From Leptodontidium sp. MPI-SDFR-AT-0119 (Eukaryota > Ascomycota > Leotiomycetes > Helotiales > Leptodontidiaceae), in contig JAHLEZ010000028.1 of NCBI GenBank assembly GCA_020726505.1, positions 62,001 to 126,000 on the forward strand: a stretch of 64,000 bases of DNA, written 5' to 3'. Positions 11,500 to 23,783 of the stretch are shown in pieces (position 1 is the stretch's first letter; every line of letters starts with the position of its first letter). A program made the position numbers and the translations under genes. Under the pieces are notes generated by a model. It saw nothing but the letters and a program-made list of their open reading frames with translations. It was not told the origin of the DNA and made no database searches.

Positions 11500-12335
11500 T
11501 GGCCAAGATGAGAACAGGATACTCAGCTTCATGGTTGAGAGATTCTCAGAGCCAACCCTGGTTGTGTTTCCCTTTGAAGAAAGTGATGCAAGATGGACGT
11601 CAAGCTCTCCCATAACCCAATCTCCGTCAACACAGAGCGCTTTTCAGGAATCGATGAACTTCGGTGCTTTGGGTTGAGAAGCTTATCAAGCTCGGAAAGT
11701 TCGTTTGACTCCTTCATCTGGGAGATGGCGAGCCGGTCAAGGGCTTCGATTCCTCGTCTCACGAACTCGAAACCATCCGTTTGTAGCATGGCTCACAGGT
11801 CATTTACAAAACGACGAATGTCGGTAATCAACAACTCGATTCTATCCTTATCAATTACAACCCATTTCAATCGTTTCTAAATGCTAACTCCTTTTGCAGT
11901 GCGCGAGCAGCATCGCTGTGGAATTCTGGCTTGGACAAACGCCGGAAGCCCCTCAATTCCTCTGTCATGACAAGCTCCAGCTGATATTCCGACTTGAACT
12001 TTGTAATATAGGTCAGCAGTCCTTCAAATCCTTTCAAGTGTCTGTGGACAATCCACCAGTTCATGTTTCTCATCGGGGAGCCACTCTCCAAGCCAATTTT
12101 CTCCACCTAGCTGAACAGACGATACTATTCGAACTACATCGCCGTTCTTGTTAGGTCCGCATCCTTGCCAAAATGCTGTGCTGTGGTCAACACAACGAAA
12201 CACATGACACAGAATTGTGGCGAGAGGACTCCAAGTGACAAGAAGCCGACCGCTCCAAGCTCTGGCAGCTGCGTCGAAACCAGTCGCCATTTCCACCATA
12301 TCGAACGCTGGAAGTCTCACTACACAAGGGGCTCA
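11500..12335 (-). pseudogene. Decayed HeLo-domain (HET-s-type N-terminal domain) gene
   Basis: The minus strand carries collinear pieces of a fungal HeLo domain, the membrane-active module of HET-s/HET-S and related cell-death proteins. They include LGAVGFLSLGVL, QHFGKDADLTRTAM, YRLFS, VEKIGLESGS and KWVVIDKDRIELLITDIR. The pieces lie in different frames. One frame has TAG at 12136-12134, 12127-12125 and 12109-12107, then TGA at 11869-11867. A frame change separates the MVEMATGFDAAARA start region from the next block, and TGA follows RRFVNDL. A C-terminal part (11789-11529) is still open. Some breaks might be introns, but three in-frame TAGs in 30 bases argue for a dead gene. It faces away from the ankyrin gene, which starts about 440 bp to the right. 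Confidence 0.6.
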
Positions 12336-12774
12336 ATGCTCCGGTCTTGGTCGATGTGGCTACAAACAGGATTCTGCGCTAGGACCTGAAAGAAGCAAAC
12401 GCAGGCCTCAAATCGAATAATTGGAGTATCCTCGCAAGGCTTTTGGTCATACAGCGGGAGGCAGCTCGGCGTGACGCATTCTAGTTTCTAGTTGAAACTC
12501 GAAATCCGCGATGAACCAATGGCTGTCATCTTGCTGTTGGCTGAGAGGCGTCTGTACTACAAGGCTGAAGAAGACATGTCTCAATCTCAATAATGTGTAT
12601 GATTCTTAAGAACTTTCGAGCCTCACCCAAGGACGAGAAGAAAAAAGCATTGCCCATCATGGAGACCGTCTCTCCTCTTGATTTAACTCATACACAAGGG
12701 CAGACAATGAACCGACACAGTGGAACAAAGACATTCCTTCAAGGTCCTTTTCGCCACCATTGCGCACCCATCAG

Positions 12775-15078
12775 ATGACGCTTTCTGTGGGCGGTGCTGT
12801 ATTAGATGACTTGACCACCTCTGGTACAGCACCCACTGCCAGCTATGATGTTGATGATGAGGCCACTGTGAAGCGAGACAGGTCGAAACGAGATCAAGGA
12901 GGTCAAGGAGTTCCGGACGCCTACGTTGTGGAAGACAAGACCTTCGACACCAGTCGGAACGACACAAGAGAGCTGAACAGAGACCAAAGGCAAAACACGC
13001 AACACCCAAGACGACCTCTACTCCACCAAGGTGTGATGACCAAGTTCATCTCAGACTTGCCATCAATGTCCATCTTTCTGTCTATACCGGGGTCATTCCC
13101 AACAGCCAGCTCTTCGGAAGTAGCGACAGCGGAGTTGGAGCAAGTCGAACAGGTAGACTTACAAGGTGAGGATCCCATCTTCAGTGAAGCTATTCCCGAG
13201 CTGCTTTATTTGGAAGAAAACATGAAGAATTCTACGCCTGTTATCGAAGAACTGATCACTAACTGAGATTACATAGAGTACAGCATGCCAGGGGCGTTTC
13301 CAGACCTTCCAAGACATGAAGACAATCGTACAACGTACGATGACGCCTCGATCTCCTTTGCGGAAGATCATCCGCCTCCAGTGACAGCCGCGTACACAAT
13401 CAACCACCAAGGTCCTCTTGTAAATCCTCCACATACAGAGGGCGACCTCGAAAGCAAACCCATCCTGCCCGACTTGCCTGCATACCGAAACAATCATCCT
13501 CTTTCGCCTCAAAAACTCGAGTCTTCTAGCATAACATCCTCTGAAGGTTGCGTATCCAATCCAGCACCTGCCGACTCTCTTCTCAAATGTGCTGGGTGCT
13601 CTGGAAATCACTCTCAGATCTTCTGGGACCTCCTCTTCTGGCCCATATCACGACTTCAACGCTACAGGAGTGATGAGAATCTGGACATGCAACGTCAAGC
13701 AGAGTCACTGCTGGCAGATACTGAGCTCTGTGTGGACAGTGGCAGTCTGGATACATCACCTCAACGACCTCCCAAAGGCGGTGGATCGGAGTCAGATAGA
13801 GAAACCCAAACGGCCCAGCCGAAGAATACAAAGCAAGGGCTGGACCCAGAAACACCTCCAAAACCGCCGTCCCATACTCCACCTGTTGTCACAGAACCAC
13901 CGCATGCCAATCCCGAGCTCTCATCCTCGACCTCTACGCGTGAAAAACCTGCACCTCCCAGTCTCTCAAGTACAAAAATTGGTCTACACAACACGCAAGT
14001 TCCCCCTCTCCAGAAACCCCGAGCCAAACTCCAACGAGCCAGCGAATATATGAAAATGATAGTTGATGAGATGGAATCCAATGAGACGGCCAGCAGCTTG
14101 GCTACCTCAGTTGTGTCAACAAGGACTCGGCGATCCTTACAGTTCTCCGGCTTCATGCTTCCCATGCAAGATAAAAAGAGCTCTTGCAATTACCTGGGCA
14201 AACACACTGAGAGAGGCAACGCAGATGCCGTTCGTATGCTGTTAAAAAAAGGCTGCAACCCAGGCACAATACGACACCCACGCCAGGCTCCGATTTTCAA
14301 CGTCATCAAGGGAGCCAGCGCACGACATACACAGTGTCTGAGATTGCTCCTCGATCATGGTGTTGATGTCAATGTCCACTCGGAGTTCACTTACAAGACA
14401 CCACTATTAAAAGCTATCGAGCAAGATGTCTGGAGTGGCTACTCCACAGTCATATTCCTCCTACTCAAAGCCGGCGCAGACCCCAACGCCAAAGATCGCT
14501 CTGGCGATGTACCTCTATTGAAACTCCTAAGGGGCGGTACACATCCTCTAGATGAAGGCCGTCGACGAGCCCTCGCTCTTTTACTGACTCCGACCTTCGG
14601 TACCAACGTCAGCGTCACCATTCGCGGAACCCGCAACAAGGCTCTCCATCTCGCAATCCGCCGTAAAGACCCATGGGCCGTCGATATGCTACTCAACAAG
14701 AGCTACTCGAGACGGGACATCGAAGCCGAGAATTCAGAAGGCCTCACACCACTCCTCCTCACGGCATCCCTCTGGCGCCCGCAGACAATGACAACAAACC
14801 AACTCGCGATCCTGGATTACCTGCTCGAGAAATGCGCGAATGTGAATGTCAAGATGCCAAGGACGGGACAGACACCTCTTCATATCGCTATCGGCTATGG
14901 ATTGGTGGATGTTGTTAAGGAGTTGATGCGACATGGAGCGAATCCGAGCTTGAAGACCAGAGAAGGGGAGACGGCATGGGATGCTGCGAGGGAGAAGAGA
15001 CGGCTCGATCGTTGTGGAGGGTGTCGCGATTGTGTGAAAATCCGAAGAATGCTGGGAGAGCGTCCTAGGGGTTATTAA
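12775..15078 (+). CDS. Ankyrin-repeat protein
   Basis: Two exons, 12775-13165 and 13277-15078, join in frame to 730 residues. The intron has GTGAGG, an ACTAAC branch site and ATAG. Without it, translation from 12775 would stop at 13266 and a second in-frame ATG at 13285 would start a 597-residue form. The N-terminal half is disordered, rich in Ser, Pro and Thr, with LKCAGCSGNHSQIFWDLLFW in its middle. The C-terminal part holds about six ankyrin repeats (LLLKAGADPNAKDRSGDVPL; TPLHIAIGYGLVDVVKELM). It ends with a CGGCRDC cysteine cluster. No enzyme, NACHT or kinase domain was seen, so the function is unknown; a scaffold role is inference. Ankyrin tails are common in fungal NLR-like proteins, notable beside a HeLo remnant. 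Confidence 0.8.
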
Positions 15079-15637
15079 TACGCTACTAATGAAGGGGAAT
15101 CGGAGAGTGTATTGATTTCGGGAGTCCCCTATTCGTTAACCGAGCCTCTTCGGCTACTTTACTGTTACTATAGCAAACATGGTGCGGTGACTACTTGGCT
15201 GGTTCCGAACAGTCCCGCCCAATTGCAATTTATATGATTGTAATATAATAGTTTCAGTACTTCGGGATAGTAGCGACCTCATGGTGAGGTTGCTCAACTT
15301 GGACTTCCGATCATCTTGTGCATATCTCGCTCGTGAGATTACAGCCTGGCTGCTGCAACACAACACAACACGACACAAGGGGGCTTGGCAAAATCCCCTT
15401 GTTTATATACCATATACCCCACCAGTATGATTTGCTGACTAGAATCGAGCAAAGCCGTGGTTTCATTATGAGTATCTTGGTATGCGATTGAATGATATAA
15501 GCAGGAAATCCATCGAATACACAGAACAAAAGCTCTACCCACCTAGCTAGCTTATCTATCAGTACAACATTTCCATATCCCAACACGACAAAAATCGTAG
15601 CATCGTAACCTAAATTGCTGCTGCCACATCCCCATCA
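15079..15637. other. Intergenic, convergent 3' flanks
   Basis: Lies between the ankyrin gene stop and the SEC12 stop on the opposite strand. Contains a short (CAACA)-like repeat near 15355-15375. No gene. Confidence 0.5.
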
Positions 15638-17626
15638 CTACCCCCTAACAGCATCACCCACCACGCCCGCAAGCTCACTAAAAAGCACTCCCTTCAGAAC
15701 AGTCTCTCCCATATCCTCCGCCCAGTGCCCCGCATCACTCAACCTCTTCTTCCAGCCCTCCTTCTGCGCCTTCGGCAACTCCTCCCACGTCTTCGCATTG
15801 TGCGCGCCATGCTTCTCCTCATCATGGACATGCGTCTCTACACCTTCGCCGTCACCACTAGACTCCCGCAGGAGAACCACACTGTCGCCGGATGCTTCCT
15901 GCTGGAGTTGCAACTGCTCGAAGAATTCTGGGAGGCGTAGCGCTGAGCCATCTTCGTTCGCTAGGGGTTGGGAGTCTGAGTCAAGGGGGACGCCGATGTG
16001 GTGGTGATTTACGCCTGTGGGATGCGCGGTTGCGGTTGAGGGAATGGGTTTGTACCCCTCGGGGAACTCATACGGTCGCCCTAACCTCTCTTGTAAGACG
16101 ACGGGGAGATGACTCCTGGCGTTTAGATAGACAGGGACGCCACCGCGGATCTCGAGGATGCCTTGGATGATGATGGCTGTGAGTGCGATCCCGATGATGG
16201 AGACGAGAATGCCCATGCCGAAGACAGCCGCGGAGGATGGTAAAGCGACGACGTAGCGTGGTGTTTTCGACTGCCCGCGCTTGACGGACAGTGGGACTGG
16301 GAAGAGAGGGAGGGTATGCACTACCACAGTATTGCTCATGCCTACACTTGCGAGTTTGAGATGCTGAGGTGGTGTCTGCGCCGTTACAGGATGAGTTGGA
16401 GGCGTGAAGTTGGAGAATGCGAGGCCAGTTATCTGGAGCGGGTGCACGTTCTTGAAAGTGCGGAAAGGCTTGATCTTCGAGACCAGCGAGACAGTCCCTT
16501 CGACTTGTAGGTCGACTTTGAAGAGGGAGATGGAGATATCATGGCCGGCTACGGCAACGACGAATTGTGTATAGCCTTGAGGAGATGTAGGTGATGCTGG
16601 TGGAGTTAGATTCGAGACTGCAAGCCCTGTAGCTTTCGTTACTCTCATGGGAAGCCGTATTGATTGCGAAAGACGGCATTGTCCCTTCCCACTTGGTGGT
16701 AGTCGGAAGATCTGCAGAGCTACCCCGCTATTGCTCGCGATATTCGTGAGCATGATAACGAAATCCTTCGTGAGGAACCTCATGGCTCGAAACTTTGGAG
16801 TTGTAGGCCTCTCGCTACCCCTCGTTGCAGGCGTGATGTAAACACATTCCGGTTCCTCAGCATCCGCCACCGCAGTTATCTTCTTCAAGTAGATATCATG
16901 CTCGTCACAGTATGCAAATAGATACTCGTCCTTTCCAGTCTGTATGAAATCCACATCCACAGCTTCCTTATTACTCTGGACAGCTCCCCTCGACCTTGGT
17001 GGGCTCGTAGATGAGGTATCGAACAGCACAATTTCCGAGGCTTTAGCCAATCCTGTCGCGACAGCTCCAAGTTGAGGCTGTCCTTGGAAAGGCTTCGATA
17101 ACCTGGTGATCCTCTGGTATAGCTCATTCTCCGTCCCTTCAAACAGCGCAGACCTCGAGATCTCAGTGATCTTATCCGCAGTCGCTTTCTGCGCAACAGC
17201 CTTCCCTTTCGCAGTCGCAGACGCATCTGTTCTGAAGACGCGGAAATGCAGATTCTTGCCCTTCTCTACATCTGCTGGACTAGAGTTCACTCCTGCAAAC
17301 ACCAGCGGCGATCCATCTTGGTCCACTCCAACTGCCAGACTCGTCACGCTGTCCTCATCTTTGCTGAGCTCGATGTCGCGCAGCTCTTGAAGGTCGTTTG
17401 GATTCGATGTATCGAGGAGAGTCTAGACGTTGGAAGATTAGTATTTTCTTCAACAGGAACCCTAGCGCACATCCCCAGCTTGACTTACAATCTTGTTCCC
17501 AACACCAGTTCTCCCCGCGCCTCCTCCACCTCCTACCAGCAAGCGCGTGGAATCGAGGGGGTCGAAATCAACTGCATAAAGGGGATAGGACAGGGTGGCC
17601 TTTGCGGAAGGTATTAAAGGCGCCAT
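15638..17626 (-). CDS. SEC12: SEC12-like guanine nucleotide exchange factor for Sar1
   Basis: ER membrane WD40/beta-propeller protein that loads GTP on Sar1 to start COPII coat assembly. Two exons, 17626-17489 and 17422-15638, give 640 residues. The N-terminus YPLYAVDFDPLDSTRLLVGG followed by GGGAGRTGVGNKITLL matches the first blade and potassium-binding loop region of Sec12/PREB proteins. Propeller-like repeats run to about residue 430. One transmembrane helix (AAVFGMGILVSIIGIALTAI) follows, then a long C-terminal tail that should be lumenal. The tail is longer than a bare HDEL-type end and carries no retrieval motif that I recognise. The SEC12 call rests on the N-terminal loop plus topology. 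Confidence 0.88.
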
Positions 17627-18597
17627 GACTGCTGTATGATGAGAGAATGTCGAGACGGCTCTAGCGAGTTTGCGCTCGCGAAGTTGACAGTGAGAAGTGC
17701 AGAAAGGTGTTAAGACATAACGGAGCAGCTGTCCTGTCCAGATTTCGAGGTTGGAGCTAGGATCTCACAGCATGGGAGGTTGGTCTGGCTGGCCAATGAG
17801 AGGCGAAGTGTCAAGAGCCAAACGGAGACCCCGGTTACCGAGGCTGGACTACAAATGAACCCTGCTCTGGTCAGGTCTGGGGATGGAAAGGAATTGCGAT
17901 ATTCTTGCAGATGTGGATATCATGCAGATGCAGGCAGGAATGCTGCATGCATATATTGTCTTGGAGTGGGCTTGTACGGACGTACATCTTACGGCCCAGG
18001 AAGCACCTTACTATGAACTTACGCTGTTCATAATCATCTTCTATTCACAGAACCAACCCATTTGGATCACATCACTGCACATCATTCATGTGAATTCTTT
18101 TCATTCCATACGTTCTTATCATACGCCAATGTCCATTCTTTCTTTCCGATGCTTAAACTCTGAAACCCGTATGCCTCCATCCGGACTGCAACCCATAGTA
18201 TGCTGCAAGCTCTTTCCATGTGTGTGTGTGGAGAAAAATGTGAAGAAGGGGCGGAAATGAACAGGAAGAAAGTAAACAAAGTATATCCCAGTTTGTCCTT
18301 TATGATTTTGCGAAGAACCCCTCCACAAACCCCCTCGAAAATAAGGTAAGACCGCTTTATAGTGCTGACCTGACCGCGGCTGGTGCTGCTGTGCAGAAGA
18401 ATCCAGGAGCACAGTCAAAAGGTCGCCCCTAACGCCGGTAGTCGTGCCGAATCTGGTGTTAAAATTCCAGCACGATCAAATGCATATCAATCCGCAAAAC
18501 TCGAAAGGCAACAAAACCGAACCCCCAATCTGCCTCAATACAAACATATCATGTCGTAAAACGTGATCATTATCGTTCATGGAATAAGTTGCGCTTT
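17627..18597. other. Intergenic; SEC12 promoter and CLA4 3' flank
   Basis: About 970 bp with SEC12 promoter sequence on the left and the CLA4 3' UTR on the right. No supported ORF. Confidence 0.5.
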
Positions 18598-21302
18598 TTA
18601 CTTGGCGTGCTTGCGGAAAGCCAACAGATCAGCCAGACTGCCTAGAGCACAGCCATGCTTCAAGAAGTCATGTTGAAGAAGCTCAAGAGCGGAGGCTCTG
18701 CTTCGGATGTCCACACAGAGACAGACAGACAGGAATGCCTTCAGCTCCTTGCTCAATTTCTCAGGTTTCTTCAGGCGTGGAGTACCGTTGGTAGCGATGA
18801 GATAAAGAGCCTTGAGTGGTTCCTCGTTGAGATATGGTGGTTCAGACTCGATCATTTCAATAGCCATGATACCCAGGGACCAGATATCGACCTTGGGACC
18901 ATACTCCTTTTGCTTGACAACCTCGGGAGCCATCCAGTAAGGAGTACCCACCATGGTAGCACGCTTAGATTTAGACTCGGTGAGCTTGGCGCAGAATCCA
19001 AAATCGGCTGTATTGAATTAGAATCTATCTCGGCTGTAGGATATATTGTACTCACTGATTTTGACATTACCACGGGCGTCAAGAAGAACATTGTCGGACT
19101 TGATATCACGGTGAATGATGGATTGATTGTGCAGATGCTCCAATCCACGGCAAGTCTAGTAGTCGTCAGTGTGAATCATTCTAGCTGGACAGTGAATCTT
19201 ACCTCAAGACAGATAGTCGAGATCTGATCCTCGGTGATACTTGGGTTGTTGTCAATAACATCGGTCAATGCACCTCCTTCCATGTACTCCATGACAACCC
19301 ACAACTCTGTGAAGTTGTTACGCAAGAAAGCATCCAGGAAATTGACGATGTTTCGGTGCTTGCTGTCCTTCATGACCATGATCTCATTAACAATTAATTC
19401 CTTCCTGGGTTGGTGCGCCAAATCCATCTGTTTGATAGCCACTTGAGCTTTGCTGCCCTGTTGGCGGATAACTTCTCGAGCGATCGGGGACGCTGGGTTC
19501 TCCTTGACCTTAGCAACGTAGACTGAGCCAGATGCTCCCTGACCAATCTTCTTTTGCTTTGAGTACGACAAGTTAGGGTCATCCTTGGAAACAGCCTCCT
19601 TCAGCTTAGCCATAACTTCGTTCTCAGACATGGTGGACATGCGGACATCTTGCTTGCGCTCGGTCGCAGTTGGCTTGGAAGTCAGAGCAGCTTCAGCCGC
19701 CTTAACAGCATCGTTCTGTTGAATGCCATTGGCTCCAGTAGGCTGTTTAGCAGCAACATTGAGAGGCTTGACTTGCTGAACTGGTGCTGGAAGGCGAGAA
19801 GGTGGCTGTTGACCATTAGCTTGCGCGCGAGTTGCAGACTGGGAGCCATTTTGGTATCGGGGATCCTGAGGTCGTTGGTTCTCAACTCTAGCAGGCGAAC
19901 GAGTTCCTCCATTCTGGCTCTGGTTGACCGATGAAGAGCTCTGCTGAGTGTTCATTGGGGGACGAGCACCATTGCTCGGAGTTGGAGCTGATGGAGCTTG
20001 TCTCTGAGTTCTGAGTGGCTGTGGTTGACCTTGCTGAGCTTGTTGAGGCCGTGGTGCAGGTGGTGCAGCTCTAGATGGGTTGTACCTGTCCGTGCTTCCG
20101 CCACCAAATCCACCAACCTCTTGCTGGGCCATGGTGGGTCGCGTCTTTGGCAGAGATGCGTTGTATGCCTCCATATCCCGACGGTTCTGCTCCTCAATCT
20201 CCTTATCCCGCTGCTCCTTGTCACGCTGGCGTTGAGCTTCGAGTTGTTTTTGTCTCTGATCTTCGCGAGTTTGAGGATCAACATAGTTCGATGCCATTTG
20301 CTGCATTTGCTGGCGTTGTTGCTGTTGCTCTGGGGGTGTTGGTCGGCGGGGTGCTGGAGTGGAAGATTGGGGTGTGCCGTAGCTGTTGTTGCGCTGGTTG
20401 TTCTGAACTGGGCGAGGGGGGGCAACACTAGCACCGCTCATACCATAACCGAGTTGCTTGTTCTGGTTCAACATTGCTGGGGGTGTTGGCGTAAGGCTGG
20501 GATATTGGTTCGGGTTTTGAGCTCGCTTCGTGATGTCCGAGTAGAATTCCAACACTTCAAAAACGGCCTGCGGGTTACGCTCATAATCCTCCTTGGTGAT
20601 GGCAGACGAGTTGAGCAACTTGGACCACTCGGGAGGTAGACCAACGAACTCTCCAGTCTGGGGGTCGAATCCAACATGGACGGAATGGCTGAAGTTGGTA
20701 GGATTACTAACACCACCCATACCAGGGCAACGCGCGTATATGAAGTCAATCCACTCGTACAGGTCATCATCACCCTTTACTCTGATTTGCAGTGTCTTCG
20801 AAATACCATCATCCTCGCCTGGGTTTGAAGAAGATCCATTCAGAGCCCGCTTGATCTCGAATATGGTACCGGCAGCTTCAACTCGGGAAACTCCAAGGAC
20901 ATCCTTCAGGACAATCTGGTATGATATCTTGCCGCCTTCGGTCTTGTGGAAGTCGAGAGCCTCCTTTCGCAGAATAAGCCATTTCTGCTTCCAGGGACTG
21001 ATGAAGTTCTTGCCCTCCTTGACAGAAGCCCAGCCCTCTTTGATGATTGCAACTCCGCCCATACCGTCCATGTTGGTATTTGACCGAGACAGAGGTAGAG
21101 ACACAACCGAGCCAGTGTAGGTTCCGGTGGCAGTCCGGGTGATGGGAGAATTAATGCTCATTTGAGACATGTTGCCGGGAAGATTTTGGGTAGAGGGAGT
21201 GAGATTAAGTCGGGGTCGATCTGTGGGGGGTCGGGGAGCTGGACCAGGATTCATGAATTGACCCGGAGTGTAGATGCTGTAAGAAGGAGCATAGTCAGCC
21301 AT
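18598..21302 (-). CDS. CLA4: p21-activated protein kinase CLA4
   Basis: Cdc42/Rac effector Ser/Thr kinase controlling polarity, septation and hyphal growth. Three exons: 21302-19203, 19155-19056, 19007-18598; 2610 nt, 869 residues. Domains in order: N-terminal YSIYTPGQF; a PH domain ([20 protein letters not shown], roughly 85-205); a CRIB motif ([20 protein letters not shown]); a long Gln/Pro-rich linker; and a kinase domain with [27 protein letters not shown] and [11 protein letters not shown] plus CRIB distinguishes CLA4 from STE20. The start is the first ATG after a GTG. Both introns fall in the kinase domain, the second inside the codon before DFG. Long antisense frames over the Gln-rich linker are shadows. 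Confidence 0.95.
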
Positions 21303-23783
21303 CACATTAACAACAATAGTAAAACGAGTCCTCGGGGAACAATAGGAAAGAGAACATATTGTTCAAGGGAGAATGTGAATGCGGTGAAAGACTCCAGCCA
21401 CCTCGAAGGCGAGCGGCAGATCCACCTTTTCTAAACTCCGTGTTTCCAAGTAATGTCACATTGCAGCATCTGTGCAAAGGGGACTAAATAACGCACCTGT
21501 TTTGCGAAGCCATTTTCACGAGAATTGTACAGAGATAGCCAGAGAGGCAGTTGGTTCTCAGAACTTTAGAGTGCAGTTGAAGTCGCTGCGGGGTATCGTA
21601 AAAAGAAATCGTAGATCGTTCTGTCTTCGAAAGGCATGGTCAGCAGACGCTCATGAATCACAGGCTGGGGCACGAATGGTGATACGCACATGTTGTGGTT
21701 GGATTCGTTATAGACTGAATGAGGAGTGTTGATCGTCGGCGCTCGAAAGGAGACGCTCAGGAGTCCAGTCACTGGGGAGTCCGCTTGGTGCGCTCGAAGT
21801 CGGTCGACGACAGGCGAGGTGAAGACAATCTTGAGTCGACAGCAGCTTTTGGGACTGCGTCGATTGAAGAGGACGGTGTTGTCACCGTTGGTCGTCGTGT
21901 CGTCGTCGTCTGTCGCGTCGTCGATGGTTGTTGGACCAGATCCAGCTTGTGAGAGAGGGTGTTCGAAGGTGAGGATGCGACCTGGACTAAAAGAGGCGCT
22001 AGGGCCCACTAGCCGAACAGCTAATCGGAGCACTAAAAGTCTACACCACACTACTTTCAACCCTTGCTTGCCAGATCCAGGAGCTGACTCGGGATCAAAA
22101 CCAATCAAGCAGAGTTACAGCAGGCGCGATGGATCTAGTAATCGGAGGAGGGGCAGGCTAATCGAGAGCTCTGGTTGTGTTGGAAACAAACGAGTGTTGT
22201 GCACGAACAAGAGAAATAGACGTGAGAAGTAAGAGCTTCGGTGTTTTTTGTTGATCGTAAGTTTGAAGGGTGTCGAGTGCCCGCTACTAACCCGCCGTTG
22301 CGAGAACAAACAAAGAAAACGGTTGCACGGAGCATTGGGTAATAATACAGCCAGCTATCCAGCAAGGGATTGATTATCCACAGCAATTTCACATGTACTT
22401 GATATTTGTAATTCCTCCTCCTCCAGTTCCCAACCCTCATCGGCTAGAGATTGGAGAAGAGAACGGATGGAAGGAATGAAATAAAATGACGGGGAAGAGG
22501 ACGGAGAATTTTCTGGCATCATTAACCAACAGCCGGCGATTCAGCTGCAACTTAACCAGGATGGTCGTTAGATACAGTTCAGGGGTGGCTTATCTAATTC
22601 CCCTTACCTCCTAGACAAAAGCCATCGAACTTTCCATCATCAGTGCATCCACCACTGTGCCTTTTCCTAGGCTGACTGACCATTTACTGTACTTGTACCT
22701 GTACCTGTACCTCCCTCCGTATCGCGAAGTAGTCCGCCCTCACCCCGTTCCTCTCTCTCTCCTCGGAGCAGCCAGGCCGATTTCATTTATTTGATGCTCT
22801 TAAGCTCTGTCACAGCCGGCGGGAACTTTCCAATGCCTGACTGGCTTCATACTCGGTTTCAGCGGGCTGGCGCCCCTGCCCTCCCCTCCCTCTCCCGCCC
22901 GCTGCTAGCCTCTTTGGCCACCCAGTAGCTTTAACCTTACCTTACCCCTATTCCCACCTCGCCTCTTCCAACGAAGCATAACACCAACACAACACAACGC
23001 TTCACTTCACCTCACCTCCTCTCCTCGACCACATCTTGAATCTGCCCGGCATTGTCAAAGCTGCATTCCAATCCATCTAAAGCAACCCCGCCCTGCTCTA
23101 CTCACTTGGTTGGATCCACGCTCGTACCGTTTGACCTCACACAAGACCCCATTATCAAATTCCGAATCTCTGGGCAGCGCCACAGAACCACCAAGATCTC
23201 CGGGCGGCAAGGCCTGCTCGCCGTATCATCCTGTGATGTACAGTTACACACACCTGGGACACCTCGGACATCAATGACGGGCCAGTCACTTGAAACATCG
23301 GCAGCCCAGATGCCACCCAGACTGCCGTTTCTAATGGGCGGAGACGCGTCGCAGGTCCTCGAGAGCCAACAAGGCACGGACGAGAGATGTTTCCTCTCCT
23401 TCCCTTCAACATCGTATGGATGCCTGCCTGCCTGCGCCTTGGATGCGTACTTCCCTCTTCTTCGTCGGTGCATGCATCACATCATCTATGACCTGCGTGG
23501 CTTACCTTTGTTCCCATACCACACCTTTTAATGCCTTGTTTCTTTTGCTTTTTTCTGCTCCGATGCAATTAGTCTTTTTTTGTTCGTTCTGGAAGCTTTT
23601 TCATAAGCTTTCGTCCAAGAGATGCCAAGGTGGTCCTTGCGAGTACTTCCACGTGATCATCGTTTGAACAAACCTTCTGTCTGGCCAGCCCTTGAAGCAC
23701 TTTTCTGTATGTTTTCATTCTGAGAGGTCTTATCAAGTTTTATTTTCTGGAGTCTCCATAGATCTCCATAGCTCTCCACAGCT
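21303..23783. other. Long upstream region of CLA4
   Basis: About 2.5 kb without a supported gene. It must contain the CLA4 promoter and probably a long 5' leader. Simple repeats include GTC/GTCGTC-rich DNA near 21884-21935, three TGTACC units at 22694-22712 and CT-rich tracts at 22740-23040. Open frames such as 23052-23531 lack an ATG or domain. Confidence 0.5.

Noticed and set aside
13285..15078. Ankyrin gene starting at the internal ATG 13285
   Set aside because: A consensus intron (13166-13276) joins the preceding open frame in phase, so the longer model was preferred; the shorter form remains possible.
19998..20639. 213-codon plus-strand frame rich in Leu and Trp
   Set aside because: Antisense shadow of the Gln/Pro-rich linker of CLA4.
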